DNA from: Bacillota bacterium
GTDB taxonomy: Bacteria; Eremiobacterota; SpSt-956; JAKJGF01
DNA: 5,946 nt
Assembly (NCBI GenBank): GCA_029555925.1
Contig: JAKPQU010000368.1
Location: 1 to 5,946 of the forward strand
Direction of reading: 5' to 3'
Within the stretch, counting starts at the first letter, position 1. Every line of letters begins with the position of its first letter. Below, piece by piece: positions 4,925 to 5,946 of this stretch. The position numbers were made by a program, and so were the translations under genes. Under the pieces are notes generated by a model. It was not told the DNA's origin, searched no databases, and saw only the letters and a program-made list of their open reading frames with translations.

Positions 4925-5634
4925 ATGTTAAATTCAAAAGTATTATTCATTTCAATCTTTCTCATTCTTTCCGTTATTCTATCATTAATAGGGTGTGGAG
5001 ATGACAACACAGTAATAATTGTACCTACGGCGACATACACACCGACAGCAACAGGCACTACGGGGCCTACGAAAACACCGACTCCGACAAATACGCCGGC
5101 CCTACAAACACTCCCACACCAACTCTTACACCGACTGCAACACCGACACCGGGGACATTTGTTGTTACGTCGTCTATTACAGCAAGTCATACTCATAATG
5201 TTACAGTCTCTCTCACAGATCTGACTACTCCTCCATCTGCCGGGAAAACCTATATAAGTACAACAACTGACAGTCATACCCATGCAATAACACTCACGCA
5301 GTTACAGCTCACAGAGATCAATAATGGCAATACTGTTACTGTCACATCTTCAGAAGCCAATGGTCACACACATACATGGGCTATAATGAAGAGTTTTAGC
5401 ATAACCTCCGGTTCAACAGACAGTCATACCCATAATCTTGTTGTATTAATGGTAGATTTGAGTAATCCTCCCATTACAGGTGTTACTTACACAAGTTCCA
5501 CTACAAACGGTCACACGCACACTGTAGCCCTCACACAGGCACAGCTGGTGGATATTAATAATGGAAATACGGTAAATGTAACATCATCTACCACTAACAG
5601 CCACAACCATACATGGTCTCTGGTAAAACCATAA
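4925..5634 (+). pseudogene. Frameshifted lipoprotein gene: Pro/Thr stalk plus two His-x-His repeat units
   Basis: The frame opens at ATG 4925, with AAGGAG (4914-4919) 5 bp upstream. Residues 1-23 are a lipoprotein signal peptide with lipobox LIGC, so Cys24 should be lipidated. A Pro/Thr-rich stalk follows. After the Pro codon at 5096-5098 the frame is lost: the original frame runs to a TGA at 5222-5224 (99 residues), while stalk and repeats continue in another frame from 5101 to the TAA at 5632-5634. One added base near 5099 (for instance ccg-ggc-cct) restores a 236-residue protein: stalk about 34-78, then two 79-residue units with six His-x-His motifs. A surface protein on a stalk, perhaps metal-binding or adhesive, is inferred. 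I do not recognise a named family. The lesion may be a true mutation or a sequencing or assembly error in low-complexity DNA; the intact repeats suggest the loss is recent or artefactual. Confidence 0.75.
5158..5631 (+). repeat. Two tandem 237-bp (79-residue) protein repeat units
   Basis: Units at 5158-5394 and 5395-5631 align without gaps and match at about 45 of 79 residues by my count. Each carries His-x-His at unit positions 11/13, 40/42 and 70/72, in the contexts SHTH, [SG]HTH and [GS]H[TN]H. Conserved landmarks between them are D-L-x-x-P-P, T-Y, L-T-Q-x-Q-L, I-N-N-G-N-T-V and H-T-W. The second unit ends exactly at the stop codon. The alternating Thr/Val pattern suggests beta structure. 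Confidence 0.85.
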
Positions 5635-5641
5635 ATAATTA

Positions 5642-5680
5642 ACAGTGGGATGTGAGTAATCTTTACTTACATCTCACTGT
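5642..5680. terminator. Long hairpin after the lipoprotein gene, possible terminator
   Basis: Arms 5642-5659 and 5663-5680 form an 18-bp stem (two G-U wobbles in plus-strand RNA) around the 3-base loop TCT, 7 bp after the lipoprotein stop codon. Its position suits a terminator for the plus-strand gene, but no T-tract follows on that strand. On the minus strand the hairpin is followed by TTAATTATTTAT, so it may instead, or also, stop leftward transcription. Confidence 0.55.
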
Positions 5681-5946
5681 GCTGCTCTCACCAGAGATCT
5701 GTCCCCGGAATAATCTCTTTAAAATTCAGTTACTAGATATGTCAATATACAATATTAATAGATCAATTTTCTAATCTCTCTATCATCTTCTTTTTTACTC
5801 CTTATTACCGCTACAGGTAAATTAGTAACCATTTATCAGCTTCTGCCTGCCAGGCTCTTACGAAGAAAAATAATTTGCCTTATTTAATTTGTTTTACAGA
5901 CAATAAATTAGCCCTTATTTAATTTTTAATACTATAGAAAAAACTA
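5681..5946. other. AT-rich noncoding tail without a recognisable gene
   Basis: I see no convincing coding frame, RNA gene or complete element here. It contains a possible minus-strand promoter (TTGACA at 5745-5740, then TTTAAA at 5723-5718, 16 bp apart). It also has the odd palindrome GCCTGCCAGGC near 5845-5855, and the 13-base direct repeat CCTTATTTAATTT at 5878-5890 and 5913-5925. With the hairpin just before it, the gene-free stretch runs from 5635 to the window end. Confidence 0.5.

Noticed and set aside
4798..5283. Open minus-strand frame of 161 codons with an extreme Cys/Arg-rich stretch
   Set aside because: It is antisense to the Pro/Thr stalk of the lipoprotein; the Cys and Arg come from reading the stalk repeats backwards. 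It also overlaps the end of the DinB-like gene and has no support of its own.
5386..5634. Separate 82-codon gene starting at the internal ATG 5386
   Set aside because: The ATG is inside repeat unit 1 (in AIMKS), has no ribosome binding site, and the frame continues upstream through the rest of the repeat and stalk. It is the C-terminal part of the frameshifted lipoprotein.

Overview
The window is AT-rich bacterial DNA (roughly 37-40 % GC by eye) with strong AGGAGG-type ribosome binding sites, short leaders, and frequent ATA and AGA codons. It encodes a secreted peptidase, a membrane-anchored anti-sigma factor and a lipoprotein with a Pro/Thr-rich stalk. I cannot assign a lineage from sequence alone. 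The style (exported proteins, TPTPTNTP-type linkers, heptamer-built intergenic repeats) fits an uncultivated or non-model bacterium more than a well-studied one.

Left part (about 176-4047, all minus strand): four genes read right to left. They are an exported S9-family serine peptidase (start corrected to 4047), an ECF-type sigma-70 factor, a two-transmembrane zinc-finger (ZAS/zf-HC2) anti-sigma factor, and a membrane protein with a bactofilin-like (polymer-forming) domain behind a signal peptide. The sigma and anti-sigma genes overlap by 17 bp, and the last gene follows after 12 bp, so these three are almost certainly co-transcribed. The peptidase lies 40 bp upstream and may belong to the same operon. 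Together they look like an envelope-sensing module: the membrane anti-sigma holds the sigma factor until an envelope signal releases it, and the bactofilin-like protein and possibly the peptidase are envelope effectors. The function is inferred; the gene order and motifs are seen.

Middle (4048-4367): a divergent intergenic region. It holds a candidate peptidase promoter and a striking 158-bp nested inverted repeat (4182-4339). The core of that element is nine head-to-tail heptamers (4240-4302) that switch orientation halfway and include a perfect 20-bp palindrome. Its right end supplies a perfect TATAAT for the next gene.

Right part (4368-5946, plus strand): a DinB-fold putative metalloenzyme, then a lipoprotein with a Pro/Thr stalk and two gapless 79-residue repeats carrying six His-x-His motifs. 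The lipoprotein frame is broken by an apparent single-base deletion near 5099 inside the Pro/Thr stalk. A long hairpin (5642-5680) follows the gene, and the last 270 bases hold no convincing gene.

A second heptamer array (142-183) sits at the other end of the window, overlapping the stop codon of the bactofilin-like gene, with inverted counterparts at 56-76. The two heptamer elements and the His-x-His lipoprotein are the parts least explained by known families.
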